DNA of 64,000 nt from Bacillota bacterium. Its GTDB lineage: Bacteria; Bacillota; Clostridia; Christensenellales; CAG-138. The position numbers and the translations under genes were made by a program. This document shows, piece after piece, positions 16,254 to 24,218 of the stretch. Each line of letters opens with the position of its first letter. Positions within the stretch are counted from its first letter, which is position 1. The stretch covers positions 15,738 through 79,737 of the forward strand of contig JAEWUO010000012.1 in assembly GCA_023459335.1 (NCBI GenBank). Reading direction: 5' to 3'. The notes beneath the pieces are model-generated. The model worked only from the letters and a program-made list of their open reading frames with translations, was not told the origin of the DNA and made no database searches.

Positions 16254-16282
16254 TTGACTTTTTTCGGGAAATATGATATAAT
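16254..16282 (+). promoter_or_regulatory. Class A promoter for the ribonucleotide reductase operon
   Basis: TTGACT (16254), 17-bp spacer, TATAAT (16277-16282). Drives redoxin, nrdD, nrdG and the FTR-like gene. Confidence 0.8.
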
Positions 16283-16327
16283 TATAATATGGTAAAATTA
16301 CCAAATATGTAAAAAGAGGTGTTTTAA

Positions 16328-16531
16328 TTGATACTATATACAACAGAAACTTGTCCAAAATGTAAAGCTTTAAAATTTTTATTAGATAATAAAAATTGTA
16401 AGTATGAGGTTGTCACAGACCAAAAAATATTACAAGAAAAAGAATTTACTGTTGTCCCAATGCTTGAAATGGATGATGGTAGAGTTTTGAATTATGCGGC
16501 GGCGGCAATAGAAATAGGAGGTATTAAATAG
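16328..16531 (+). CDS. NrdH/glutaredoxin-like redoxin
   Basis: 67 aa, TTG start behind AAAGAGGTG. The thioredoxin-fold signature is complete and minimal: MILYTTETCPKCKALK with redox pair Cys9-Pro-Lys-Cys12, and the cis-Pro in FTVVPMLEM. Such redoxins deliver electrons to ribonucleotide reductase. Its stop overlaps the nrdD start (ATAGTG), so it is translationally coupled to the enzyme it probably serves. The reductant chain may be completed by the FTR-like protein at 22412. Confidence 0.85.
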   Translation: MILYTTETCPKCKALKFLLDNKNCKYEVVTDQKILQEKEFTVVPMLEMDDGRVLNYAAAAIEIGGIK

Positions 16532-17058
16532 TGCATATTAATTTTAAATTAAACAAAAACTTTGCAACCACATTTAACAAACTCTGTGAAAAATATGGTG
16601 AAGAATTTGAATATCTAAATGGTGTTCATAAAACACAATTAGATGACACAGAGTTTATTGATCACTTTACGGCTGACAACAAGAATATTTCCGATAATAC
16701 GGTTGACCCAAATGCTAACCAAAAGTTCAAAGATATAGTTTCCCTAAGGGCTGAAAAGGGAAAGAGTAGAGATAAACTTCTAGCAATGAACAAAATATTT
16801 TATGAAGTTCAAAAAGAATATGGATTCCAGACAGCTAAGGAATTTTTGGAAGATGAGTGGAATGGTGCTACCTATTTGAATGATTTTGTGACAGCGTCAT
16901 TCATCCCTTACTGCTTTAGTTATGATCTAACTAGATTATGTACTGAGGGATTGTTTATGCTTGGGGATAATTACAATAACTTGCCGCCAAAACACCTAGA
17001 CACATTTAATGATGATGTGGTGGAATATGTCTCATGGAACGCAAACAGGACCTCGGGT
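16531..17058 (+). CDS. nrdD: Anaerobic (class III) ribonucleoside-triphosphate reductase NrdD, exon 1
   Basis: NrdD reduces ribonucleotides to dNTPs with a glycyl radical under anaerobic conditions. The gene spans 16531-21922 in four exons (16531-17058, 18154-20137, 20481-20632, 21635-21922) and contains one intein; after splicing the protein is about 646 aa. Exon 1 (176 aa, GTG start behind AGGAGGT) has the conserved ASFIPYCFSYDLTRLCTEGL region and ends in NRTSG. There is no N-terminal ATP cone, so allosteric activity control may be absent. Junctions were set by restoring the family sequence (RTSG+AVGLADY) and by the group I rule of U before and G at the end of the intron. Confidence 0.9.
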
Positions 17059-18153
17059 AGAAATATGCTGTGCCCTTTTATTTCTTTTCCACTAACCAGT
17101 GGTGTTGCTTATGCAGCTAACGGGGAAAACTAAGTATATGAATAATATATATGTCAATCCCGTGGGAATTATTAAAAAGAGTATTTATATTATAACAAAT
17201 AGTTTAAACAATAAAGTTTATATAGGACAATCAACCGAACCCGAGAGAAGATTTAAAGAACATTGTCGCAAGGGAGAGAGTTTGATTTCAAAAGCTATTA
17301 AAAAATATGGAGTTGAAAATTTTTCTTTAAATATATTAGATTGTGAAATTCTTAATTATAATGAAAGAGAAAAATATTGGATAAAATATTATGATAGTAA
17401 AGTACCATTTGGATATAATATTTTAGAAGGTGGCAATTGCCCTCCTAACTATAGCGGAGATGAACATCCAAATGTAAAACTTACAGAACAAATTGTTCTT
17501 TGTTTAAAAAATGACTTACTAAAAACAACTATTTCATTATCTCAATTAGCAGAAAAATACAATATCTCAAAAAGACAAGTAATTAGAATTAATAACGGAA
17601 GCAGTAGAGCGAAATTAAATGAAGAGTACCCCATTAGGAGAGTTCCAAATAATAATGGTAAGTTAACAACAGAAGATATAGATATTATTATCGAATTGTT
17701 AAAATACTCCTATAGAGCTAATGGCGATATAGCTAAAGAATACGGGGTTGAAGTTCATACAATTTCTAAAATAAATAATGGAACTTGTCATAAGAGAGAT
17801 AATATCCAATATCCAATAAGAAAATGGAAAAGTTGTGGAGTAACGCTTTTTACTTATGAAAATATTACAGAAATTATAGATTTATTACTAAATTCCGAAG
17901 AATCAATTCGTAATATAGCAAAAAAGTATAGTGTGAGTCATTCAACTATTAACAATATAAATAAAGGAGTATCAAAAAGATATTATCGAGAGGGAGTAAT
18001 TTACCCTTTAAGAACTCTTTAATAAAGCCTGTATCGACTATCCTCGCTAAGAGGAGTACAATTGCTATTTGGTATGTAATTGGAAAGAGAAATCCTACAG
18101 TAAATACTGTAGTAAAAGATAGTCAGTCTTAATGGAAACATTAAGAGCCTACG
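17059..18153 (+). mobile_element. Group I intron 1 of nrdD, with GIY-YIG endonuclease
   Basis: 1,095 bp. The exon ends in U (GGGT at 17058), the intron ends in G, and joining the exons restores TSG|AVGL of NrdD. The 3' part after the endonuclease gene holds ACTATCCTCG and AGATAGTC, a P7-like pair. The element moves by homing through its nuclease. Confidence 0.8.
17138..18022 (+). CDS. GIY-YIG homing endonuclease with repeated DNA-binding modules (intron-encoded)
   Basis: 294 aa from ATG 17138. The GIY-YIG domain is at the N-terminus (KSIYIITNSLNNKVYIGQST, then FKEHC...AIKKYGVENF, and EKYWIKYYDS with the catalytic Glu). It is followed by three copies of a ~55-residue helix-turn-helix-like unit, each ending in a YPIRR/YPIRK/YPLRT-type motif; these probably read the target site. 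It cuts intronless nrdD alleles to spread the intron. The reading frame is intact. Confidence 0.88.
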   Translation: MNNIYVNPVGIIKKSIYIITNSLNNKVYIGQSTEPERRFKEHCRKGESLISKAIKKYGVENFSLNILDCEILNYNEREKYWIKYYDSKVPFGYNILEGGNCPPNYSGDEHPNVKLTEQIVLCLKNDLLKTTISLSQLAEKYNISKRQVIRINNGSSRAKLNEEYPIRRVPNNNGKLTTEDIDIIIELLKYSYRANGDIAKEYGVEVHTISKINNGTCHKRDNIQYPIRKWKSCGVTLFTYENITEIIDLLLNSEESIRNIAKKYSVSHSTINNINKGVSKRYYREGVIYPLRTL

Positions 18154-20137
18154 GCAGTAGGATTAGCAGATTACATTATATGGTCTTATTATTTTTGGAA
18201 GAATGATAAGGCAAGTGGATTATTTTGGAAAAAAGAAGATGGTGAGTTTATTGACATCTCTGAAAAAGCACTAAGACAAAGTTTTCAGAAGATTTGTTAT
18301 AGACTGAACCAGCCCTTCCTACGCATTGATCAATCAGCATTTACCAATTTTTCTGTTTTTGATAGGTCTTACTTAGTAGAATTATTTGGTACAAAGGTGT
18401 TTCCAAATGGAGAACTCGGCATCACAATGATAGAAGGGTTTTTAGAACACCAAAAAATATTTTTAGAAGAGTTTTCTAGAATTAAAGGTGAAAATCTCTT
18501 TGGTTTTCCAGTTGTAACAATTTCATTGTTATATCAAGATGGGAAATTTGTTGACGAAGATTTTTCCAGATGGGCTTGTGAACACAATAGAAAATGGAAT
18601 GATAGTAATCTATTTATTTCTGGTGAACTTGGGATTTTGAGTTCTTGTCCTTTAGATGGTGATACGGAGATCGTCTATTGGGGAGATAGACTAAAAAGAT
18701 TTTTCTTGTCATCAATAGAAGACGTTTATAATAATCATAGTAGAGATGGTAAAATACCGTTAATAAAAACTTTTTCAAATGGACAAATTATAAACTGTAG
18801 AATAAACAAATTTGATATCGCTCCAGAATATGAAATTACTTTAGCAAATAACGCAAAAATTAGAACCACTGCAGATCATTTAAATAAAGTTTATGGAAGA
18901 GATTATGTTAGAACAAAAGAATTAACAACTGATGATTTTCTTCCTTATGGATTAAATAAATATATTGGTAGCGATAGTTTATCTTACGAAGAAGGTAAAA
19001 TTGTTGGGGCTTTTCTAGGGGATGGCTCTTTTATAGAAAATGGGATTGTTCTAAGTCTAAATTCAAATACAGATAGAGATTTTATGGATTGGTTACATGA
19101 CTATGTTCCAAAATATTTTGGAGGAAAATGTATAGAGGATGAAAAAACCTCAACTATTAGTGGGGAAAAAAGTTGTATTAATTTTAGAATTATTTCAAAA
19201 TATTTAAAAGGATTAATAGAACAATGTGTTTTAGGAAAAAACGCTTTAACAAAGGAAATCAACTTGATAGTATTAAATTATTCCGAACAATTTAGACAAG
19301 GATTAATAGATGGATGGCAAACTGCTGATGGTGGAAACAATAATAGAATTTATTCTTCCTCTAAAAAACTTATAGATACAATGGTTGTTGTTTTTACTAG
19401 TTTAGGAATTGTAACTAGGATTGATGAAGATAATAGAGAAAGTAGACTTGGGAAAAATACTTGTTACACTTTACGATTTTACACTCCAAATAAAAAGAAA
19501 ATAAAAGATCTTTATATAGCAGAAGAAGATGTTCTGTGGATAAAAATTAAATCTATCACAAGATGTAGTAGTAAAAAAAGAAAATCTTATTGTTTAGAAG
19601 TATTGGATGATGTGGAGCCAGTATTTACACTAGGGAATGGTATTATTACACATAATTGCCGCGTCACTAACGATACCAAGCAAATGCCGGCGTTCATTAA
19701 CTCAATAGGAGGAACAGCATTATCAATTGGTTCTGTAAAAGTTAATACTATTAACCTAAAGAGAATTGCCATAGAAAGCGGCGGCGATAAGGATAAATTT
19801 ATGGAAATTCTTGAGAAAAGAATGATATTAGTGATGAAAGTTCTCAAAATTGTAAGAAGAATTATAACTAGAAATATAGAAAAAGGGCTTTTAACTAACT
19901 ATGTTGATGGTTGTATTGATATGGAGAAACAGTTTTGTACAATAGGTATTAATGCAATGTACGAAGCTATAAATTATTTTAAACTAATCAAAACCGATGA
20001 ATTTGGTTATAAATCTTATTCTGATGAAGGACTAGTTTTTGCGGCAAATATTTTAGATAAAATGAACAAATTGAAAGATGAATTTCCAGTAGATTATCAA
20101 CAAAATATAGAATGTATCCCTAAAAGAACTGGGGCGT
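18154..20137 (+). CDS. nrdD: NrdD exon 2, interrupted by an intein
   Basis: Begins AVGLADYIIWSYYFWK, a conserved NrdD segment, and carries the catalytic region. The extein sequence LGILSS|CRVTND, split by the intein, corresponds to the active-site cysteine region of class III reductases. After the intein the exon runs through QMPAFINSIGGTALSIGSVKVNTINLKR to ECIPKRTGA, where intron 2 begins. The frame is open throughout and continues into exon 3 with one nucleotide carried over (T + CA). Confidence 0.88.
18646..19656 (+). other. Intein with LAGLIDADG endonuclease in the NrdD active site
   Basis: 337 aa, starting at Cys (CPLDGDTEI) and ending in the canonical HN before a +1 Cys (GNGIITHN|C). 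Block B is IRTTADHLNKV. The two LAGLIDADG helices are visible as IVGAFLGDGSF and FRQGLIDGWQTADGG, so the homing nuclease looks intact. Splicing rebuilds ILSSCRVTND. Because the intein sits at a residue needed for catalysis, NrdD is inactive until splicing occurs. Confidence 0.9.
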
Positions 20138-20480
20138 AGTAGTGTAAGCTACTAATGAAAACTTTCTCTGATTGACTTGGAAAACCTGAGTGGTTGACAG
20201 GGCGGAAGGATATATTATAGTCCACCGTGAACGACTAAGTGAGAAAGCGTCTTAAAAAGATGATGCGATAGTCTGAACTCTACTGTAACATCAAAGTAGA
20301 GAGTAAAGTTTAACGACTTTACCGCCATATGTAAATATAATTATAGGAGAAATAGATTATTATTAATAATATAAAAAATTCCAGCAGTAAAATAATTGGT
20401 GAGGTTATAAATAAATATAATATTGAATTTAATCAACCAGAACGTATGGTCATAAAGTAACAGATTGGGTGAAACCTGTG
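20138..20480 (+). mobile_element. Group I intron 2 of nrdD (no intact endonuclease)
   Basis: 343 bp. Core pieces GAACGACTAAGTGAGAAAG and GATAGTCTGAAC look like group I P7/P3 elements. Downstream of the core an open frame of about 34 codons begins at an ATT behind AGGAG and ends GTCATAAAGTAA; it may be the remnant of a lost homing gene. Boundaries come from restoring TGA(S)KIFCKKDFLLYGE in NrdD. Confidence 0.7.
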
Positions 20481-20632
20481 CAAAAATATTTTGTAAGAAA
20501 GATTTTCTACTCTATGGAGAAGAGAATAGTGTTCCTGTGTATTCAAACCAATGGATACCACTAGTGGAACGCTGCTCAATAAAAGAAAAGTTAAGACTTG
20601 GAGCACTTTTAGATAAGAAGTGCGGTGGTGGT
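20481..20632 (+). CDS. nrdD: NrdD exon 3
   Basis: Encodes KIFCKKDFLLYGE...VPVYSNQWIPLVERCSI...LDKKCGGG, which matches the conserved YSNQWIPL segment of class III reductases. Too short to be called by length alone; recognised only by homology to NrdD. It ends GGT at the 5' splice site of intron 3. Confidence 0.85.
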
Positions 20633-21634
20633 TTAAGATAATTTGGCTACCATAGTAAATTTAGTGAACGCTACCAAGCGGTGTCTTTATTAATTTGAAG
20701 GCTAACGGGGGACGTTATTTACCAATCCCGTGCTGAGCTCCATAGAATAAGTTCTAAGGAGAAAGTGTAACGACTATCGGTGATGAGTGTAACCGAGTAC
20801 AAGTAGAGATAAGTACTATTTGGAAGTGCGTAACTAGAGGGTGGAGTTTTCTACTGTCTAGAAGATATAGTCTAATTAAAGGAGAATTTTGAATGAACTG
20901 TAAACAATGTGGAAAAGAAATTCCAAAAACAAATCAATTTAATATTAATTATAATGGAGAAAAAATTGTTGTGTGTGGTAAACACTATGCACAATATCTA
21001 AAATATAATCATTTTTTAGATAGTAATCAAAAAACTTGTTTTGATAGAAATGAGTATGAGATTACTGAAGACGGGGTATGGATATATACTTTTAATAGAA
21101 ATCAAGAGGTGTCTGGTAAATTCTTGATTGATGAAGAAGATTTAGAAAGAGTTATTATTCATAAGTGGAGATTTTGGAAAAATACCTTTTATACTGGGAC
21201 ATATAATCCAGTTTCAATCCATAAATTTTTACTAAATACGCCGGCGGATAAAGTAGTTGATCATATAAATGGAAATAGAAGCGATAATCGTAAAGAGAAT
21301 TTACGAATTTGTTCTCAACACCAAAACGCAATAAACAGGAGTTTATTAAATAAAAATAAGAGCGGCGTTGCTGGTGTGTATTTTGACAAAATAAGAAGTA
21401 AATGGTTAGCTGAAATAAAATTTAATTATGTTAAATGTTTCTTAGGGCGTTTTTCTGAATTTGCTGATGCTGTTTTTGTTAGATATTATGCTGAACAAAA
21501 GCTCTTTGGAGAGTTTAGAAATACAAGAAATGATTGTAACATTATCCAAATTGTAAATGATTGTAAAAATAAAGAAGATTTGAAAAGTAAAATTGATTTG
21601 AAATTACAGGAAAAATTTAAAATTCAAGATTAAG
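20633..21634 (+). mobile_element. Group I intron 3 of nrdD, with HNH endonuclease
   Basis: 1,002 bp. The ribozyme core precedes the nuclease gene (AACGACTATCGGTGATGAG...AAGATATAGTCTAA). The intron ends ATTAAG at 21634, and the exons join as GGG|QITHINIDKPF, the NrdD consensus. Confidence 0.8.
20893..21633 (+). CDS. HNH homing endonuclease with AP2-like domain (intron-encoded)
   Basis: 246 aa, ATG behind AAAGGAG. An N-terminal CKQCGKEIPKTN zinc-ribbon-like start is followed by the HNH core VVDHINGNRSDNRKENLRIC (~114-133), then an AP2/ERF-like DNA-binding unit (SGVAGVYFDKIRSKWLAEIKF). It would spread intron 3 into intronless nrdD. Its last codons run to the intron end, so the stop codon overlaps the 3' splice region. 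Confidence 0.87.
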   Translation: MNCKQCGKEIPKTNQFNINYNGEKIVVCGKHYAQYLKYNHFLDSNQKTCFDRNEYEITEDGVWIYTFNRNQEVSGKFLIDEEDLERVIIHKWRFWKNTFYTGTYNPVSIHKFLLNTPADKVVDHINGNRSDNRKENLRICSQHQNAINRSLLNKNKSGVAGVYFDKIRSKWLAEIKFNYVKCFLGRFSEFADAVFVRYYAEQKLFGEFRNTRNDCNIIQIVNDCKNKEDLKSKIDLKLQEKFKIQD

Positions 21635-21922
21635 CAAATTACTCACATAAACATAGATAAACCATTCTCAACACCAGAGCAAGCATGGAGAATGCTCAAT
21701 ACTGTGGCTGAAAGCGGAGTTATTTACTTTGCATTTAATACAGTAATGAGTGAATGCAAAAACAAGCACGTATACTATGGCGATATTTGTCCAGAGTGTG
21801 GTTGTCCAACATTAGAGCAATATACTAGAATTGTTGGATTTATAACACCAATAAGAACATGGAGCAAAGAGAGAAGAGAAGAGTTCCCAAAAAGGAATTT
21901 CTTTGTGAGTGAAAATCTATAG
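21635..21922 (+). CDS. nrdD: NrdD exon 4 (glycyl-radical C-terminus)
   Basis: 95 codons plus stop. Starts QITHINIDKPFSTPEQAW and contains the C-terminal zinc site (CKNKHVYYGDICPECGCP) and RIVGF, whose Gly is the likely glycyl-radical residue (family consensus RxxGY). It is followed by nrdG 14 nt downstream. Confidence 0.88.
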   Translation, partial: QITHINIDKPFSTPEQAWRMLNTVAESGVIYFAFNTVMSECKNKHVYYGDICPECGCPTLEQYTRIVGFITPIRTWSKERREEFPKRNFFVSENL

Positions 21923-21936
21923 GAAGAAGGAAAATA

Positions 21937-22401
21937 ATGAAAGTAAGCGGCATAATTATAGAAGATTTTGTAAATTATAGGAAGCCATCTTTATTCATAG
22001 GTTTTTCAATGTGTGACTTTAAGTGCCAAAAAGAATTTGGAGTAGTGTGTCAAAACGCTACTCTTATTCAACAAAGTCAAAATGTTGATTTAAAAACCTT
22101 GATTCAAGTATATAAAGACAATCCAATAACTCAAGCTATTGTTTGCGGCGGCATGGAGCCATTCTATAACCCTAAGGAATTATTGGAATTAGTTCAAGCA
22201 TTTAGAGAAATAACCGAAGATGAAATCGTAATTTATTCTGGATATAATGAAGATGAAATTAAAGAAACCATAGAAGTCTTGAAAAAATATCCTAATATTA
22301 TTGTTAAATTTGGTCGTTTTAGCGGCCGCAAAGATAAGAATTATGATGAAGTCTTAGGTGTAGAATTATTTGGCGAACAATATGCTAAAAAAATAAGTTA
22401 A
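21937..22401 (+). CDS. nrdG: Anaerobic ribonucleotide reductase activating protein NrdG (radical SAM)
   Basis: 154 aa, ATG behind AGGAAGAAGG. NrdG uses a [4Fe-4S] cluster and SAM to generate the glycyl radical on NrdD. The cluster motif is Cys26-x3-Cys30-x7-Cys38, with extra residues between the second and third Cys compared with the canonical CX3CX2C; I recall similar spacing in a subset of clostridial/phage NrdG proteins. The SAM-binding GGMEP motif follows (~71-75). Directly downstream of nrdD, as expected. Confidence 0.85.
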   Translation: MKVSGIIIEDFVNYRKPSLFIGFSMCDFKCQKEFGVVCQNATLIQQSQNVDLKTLIQVYKDNPITQAIVCGGMEPFYNPKELLELVQAFREITEDEIVIYSGYNEDEIKETIEVLKKYPNIIVKFGRFSGRKDKNYDEVLGVELFGEQYAKKIS

Positions 22402-22411
22402 GGAGATTGAA

Positions 22412-22639
22412 ATGAAATTTAAAATAAACGATGAAGACAAAGAGCTTGTTGAAGATGTTAAGAAAGGCTTGAAAGAAAATAAGAAAAAGTTTGGTAAGCC
22501 TTACTGTCCATGTATACCAGAGTATGCTTATACAGCAGCAAATGATGGTGATCTAATTTGTCCCTGTTTAGAATTTAGAATTGACGCTGGTGTTGGGGAA
22601 AAATGTCATTGTGGGCTTTATATAAAAACAGAATTGTAA
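22412..22639 (+). CDS. Ferredoxin-thioredoxin reductase catalytic-chain-like protein (ferredoxin:disulfide reductase)
   Basis: 75 aa, ATG behind AAGGAG. The cysteine pattern CPC (32-34), CPC (50-52), CHC (65-67) with LEFR and GLY is the signature of the FTR beta/catalytic subunit, which holds a [4Fe-4S] cluster next to a redox disulfide. In Methanosarcina a related ferredoxin disulfide reductase reduces an NrdH redoxin that feeds class III NrdD. The same three partners are adjacent here (16328 redoxin, NrdD, this protein), so it probably supplies electrons for dNTP synthesis from host ferredoxin. Confidence 0.85.
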   Translation: MKFKINDEDKELVEDVKKGLKENKKKFGKPYCPCIPEYAYTAANDGDLICPCLEFRIDAGVGEKCHCGLYIKTEL

Positions 22640-22721
22640 TCCCACTCCAGCTCATGGATAAATTCGATAAATTGTTCCAAAGAAAAAAGAAAAAGGTAAT
22701 TAAAAATAAAATATTATTCAC

Positions 22722-22760
22722 AGCTCACACAGACTTTTTTGTTTATGTGAGCTTTCCTTT
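22722..22760 (+). terminator. Rho-independent terminator of the nrd operon
   Basis: AGCTCACA (22722-22729) pairs with TGTGAGCT (22746-22753), followed by TTCCTTTTTTT. Confidence 0.8.
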
Positions 22761-22821
22761 TTTAAAACCTAGTTAAAATTATATTTCACAATAATTAGCA
22801 CTAATCTGACATTGGGTTGTA

Positions 22822-22850
22822 TTGACTTGCGGCCGCAAATATAGTATAAT
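22822..22850 (+). promoter_or_regulatory. Class A promoter with a GCGGCCGC spacer
   Basis: TTGACT (22822), 17-bp spacer containing GCGGCCGC (22829), TATAAT (22845-22850). Drives the macro-domain gene. Confidence 0.8.
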
Positions 22851-22884
22851 AATATTATAATAAAATTTAAAGGAGTTAAAAAAA

Positions 22885-23337
22885 ATGAAGATAATACAAG
22901 CTGATATTTTAGAAATAGAAAAGGGAATTATCGCTCACCAAGTAAATCAACTTGGAGTTATGAGCGGTGGGTTAGCACTTCAAATTAGAAAAAAGTACAA
23001 AAATCTTTTTGATTTATATAATGAGATGTGTAGAAATCTTGGTAGTCAGTTATATGGGAGCGTTCAACCATATCCTGTTAATAATGATTTAATTATTTGT
23101 AATCTGTTCTGTCAAAGAGGTGTAAGTAGATACAACACTACTACAGATTATGAACTTATGTATCTAGCATTAATTGGAATGGTGAAAACGTATGGAACAG
23201 AGAAAAATTATTATTTACCATATAAAATTGGATGTGGGATGGCAAATGGAGATTGGAAGGAAGTTTCTAGAATTATAGAAACTGTGGAAAAAGAGTTGAA
23301 TATAGAATTTTATATTTGTAAAAGAGAAGCTGATTAA
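22885..23337 (+). CDS. Macro-domain protein (ADP-ribose binding/hydrolysing)
   Basis: 150 aa, essentially one macro domain. IIAHQVNQLGVMSGGLALQI (~15-34) is the ADP-ribose loop with the Asn, and PYKIGCGMANGDWKEV (~116-131) the phosphate loop. Family members bind or remove ADP-ribose from proteins or nucleic acids, or process ADP-ribose-1''-phosphate, the by-product of some tRNA-repair routes. It has its own promoter. Roles in countering host ADP-ribosylation or in RNA repair are both plausible; sequence alone cannot separate them. Confidence 0.87.
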   Translation: MKIIQADILEIEKGIIAHQVNQLGVMSGGLALQIRKKYKNLFDLYNEMCRNLGSQLYGSVQPYPVNNDLIICNLFCQRGVSRYNTTTDYELMYLALIGMVKTYGTEKNYYLPYKIGCGMANGDWKEVSRIIETVEKELNIEFYICKREAD

Positions 23338-23343
23338 GTTATA

Positions 23344-23372
23344 TTGACTTGCGGCCGAAAATATGGTATAAT
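23344..23372 (+). promoter_or_regulatory. Class A promoter with a GCGGCCG spacer
   Basis: TTGACT (23344), 17-bp spacer containing GCGGCCGA, TATAAT (23367-23372). Same placement of the GC motif as at 13829 and 22822. Confidence 0.8.
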
Positions 23373-23404
23373 AATATTATGATAAAATTAAGGAGGAAAA
23401 TGAA

Positions 23405-23854
23405 ATGAAAACTGAAATAAAAAAGAAAAAAAAAGAACCACAGCGTTCTCTTAGGAATATCGTAAAACTAAAAGTCAAAGATGGACAAAGAGCTATGGAT
23501 TATGATTTTACAGTTAAATTTTGGAATAAATTGTTGAGAGAAGGAAAGCTATCAACTAAAAATAAGAAATGTACTGATGTTTCTTTAAGAGCAGCTATTA
23601 ACAGAAACTGGGAAGTGTTAAATGCGGCCGCAAATAGTGGTGAAGTGGATGAAGAAACTCTGGGTTTGATACTGAGAAAGATTGAGTTATTAAAACCGTT
23701 TATGACAAATGAATGGAAATCTTTCTATAAAAATTATGCTCAGGAGAGGTTGGCGGCAACGACACCGGCAAACCAAGAAAAGCAAAGAAATGCTGAAAAA
23801 AGAAAATTGGAAAAACAAGCGTTAAGAAAACAACAATCTCAAAAATTATCTTAA
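23405..23854 (+). CDS. Basic helical protein of unknown function
   Basis: 149 aa, ATG behind AAGGAGG. Both termini are Lys/Arg-rich (KKKKKEPQRS at the start; QRNAEKRKLEKQALRKQQ at the end), with a helical middle. It could bind nucleic acid; no family recognised. Lies 16 nt before the topoisomerase subunit B gene and is probably co-transcribed with it. Confidence 0.55.
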   Translation: MKTEIKKKKKEPQRSLRNIVKLKVKDGQRAMDYDFTVKFWNKLLREGKLSTKNKKCTDVSLRAAINRNWEVLNAAANSGEVDEETLGLILRKIELLKPFMTNEWKSFYKNYAQERLAATTPANQEKQRNAEKRKLEKQALRKQQSQKLS

Positions 23855-23870
23855 GAATGGAGGACTAATT

Positions 23871-24218
23871 TTGAATTATAATCATGATAGTATAGTTTCT
23901 TTGGGGGCAGGTAGAGCCTTTAGAGAAAAGTTAGGAATGTATCTCTCAGCAGATAAACAAGAAGCTATCAATCTTGGATTAAGGGAATTAATAGTAAATG
24001 TCCAAGATGAATTTGAGGTATATAAACCAAAAGATCCCACTCTAAAGATTTCTTTAAATACAAATTTAAGAGAAATCATCGTAGAAGATAACATGAGAGG
24101 AATTCCGTGTGGCGTTAGAACCGATGGAATGAACTCTCTTACTGCGGCGTTTATGATACCACATAGCGGAGGCAAACATTCCGAGGGGGCTTATTCAAGT
24201 GCCATAGGAATCAACGGT
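23871..24218 (+). CDS. Type IIA DNA topoisomerase subunit B (GyrB/ParE-like), exon 1
   Basis: The gene spans 23871-27478 in three exons (23871-24218, 25117-26235, 27107-27478), giving about 612 aa. Exon 1 (TTG start behind GGAGGAC) holds the GHKL ATPase N-terminus: REKLGMYLS, ELIVNVQDE (the Asn-containing N-box), DNMRGIP, and the GGKHSEGAYSSAIGING lid. The intron falls inside this ATP-lid motif. Subunit B powers strand passage by ATP hydrolysis with subunit A (27528). Confidence 0.9.

Noticed and set aside
22653..22776. Small basic frame starting at ATG 22653 after the FTR-like gene
   Set aside because: No ribosome binding site, and it runs through the operon terminator.
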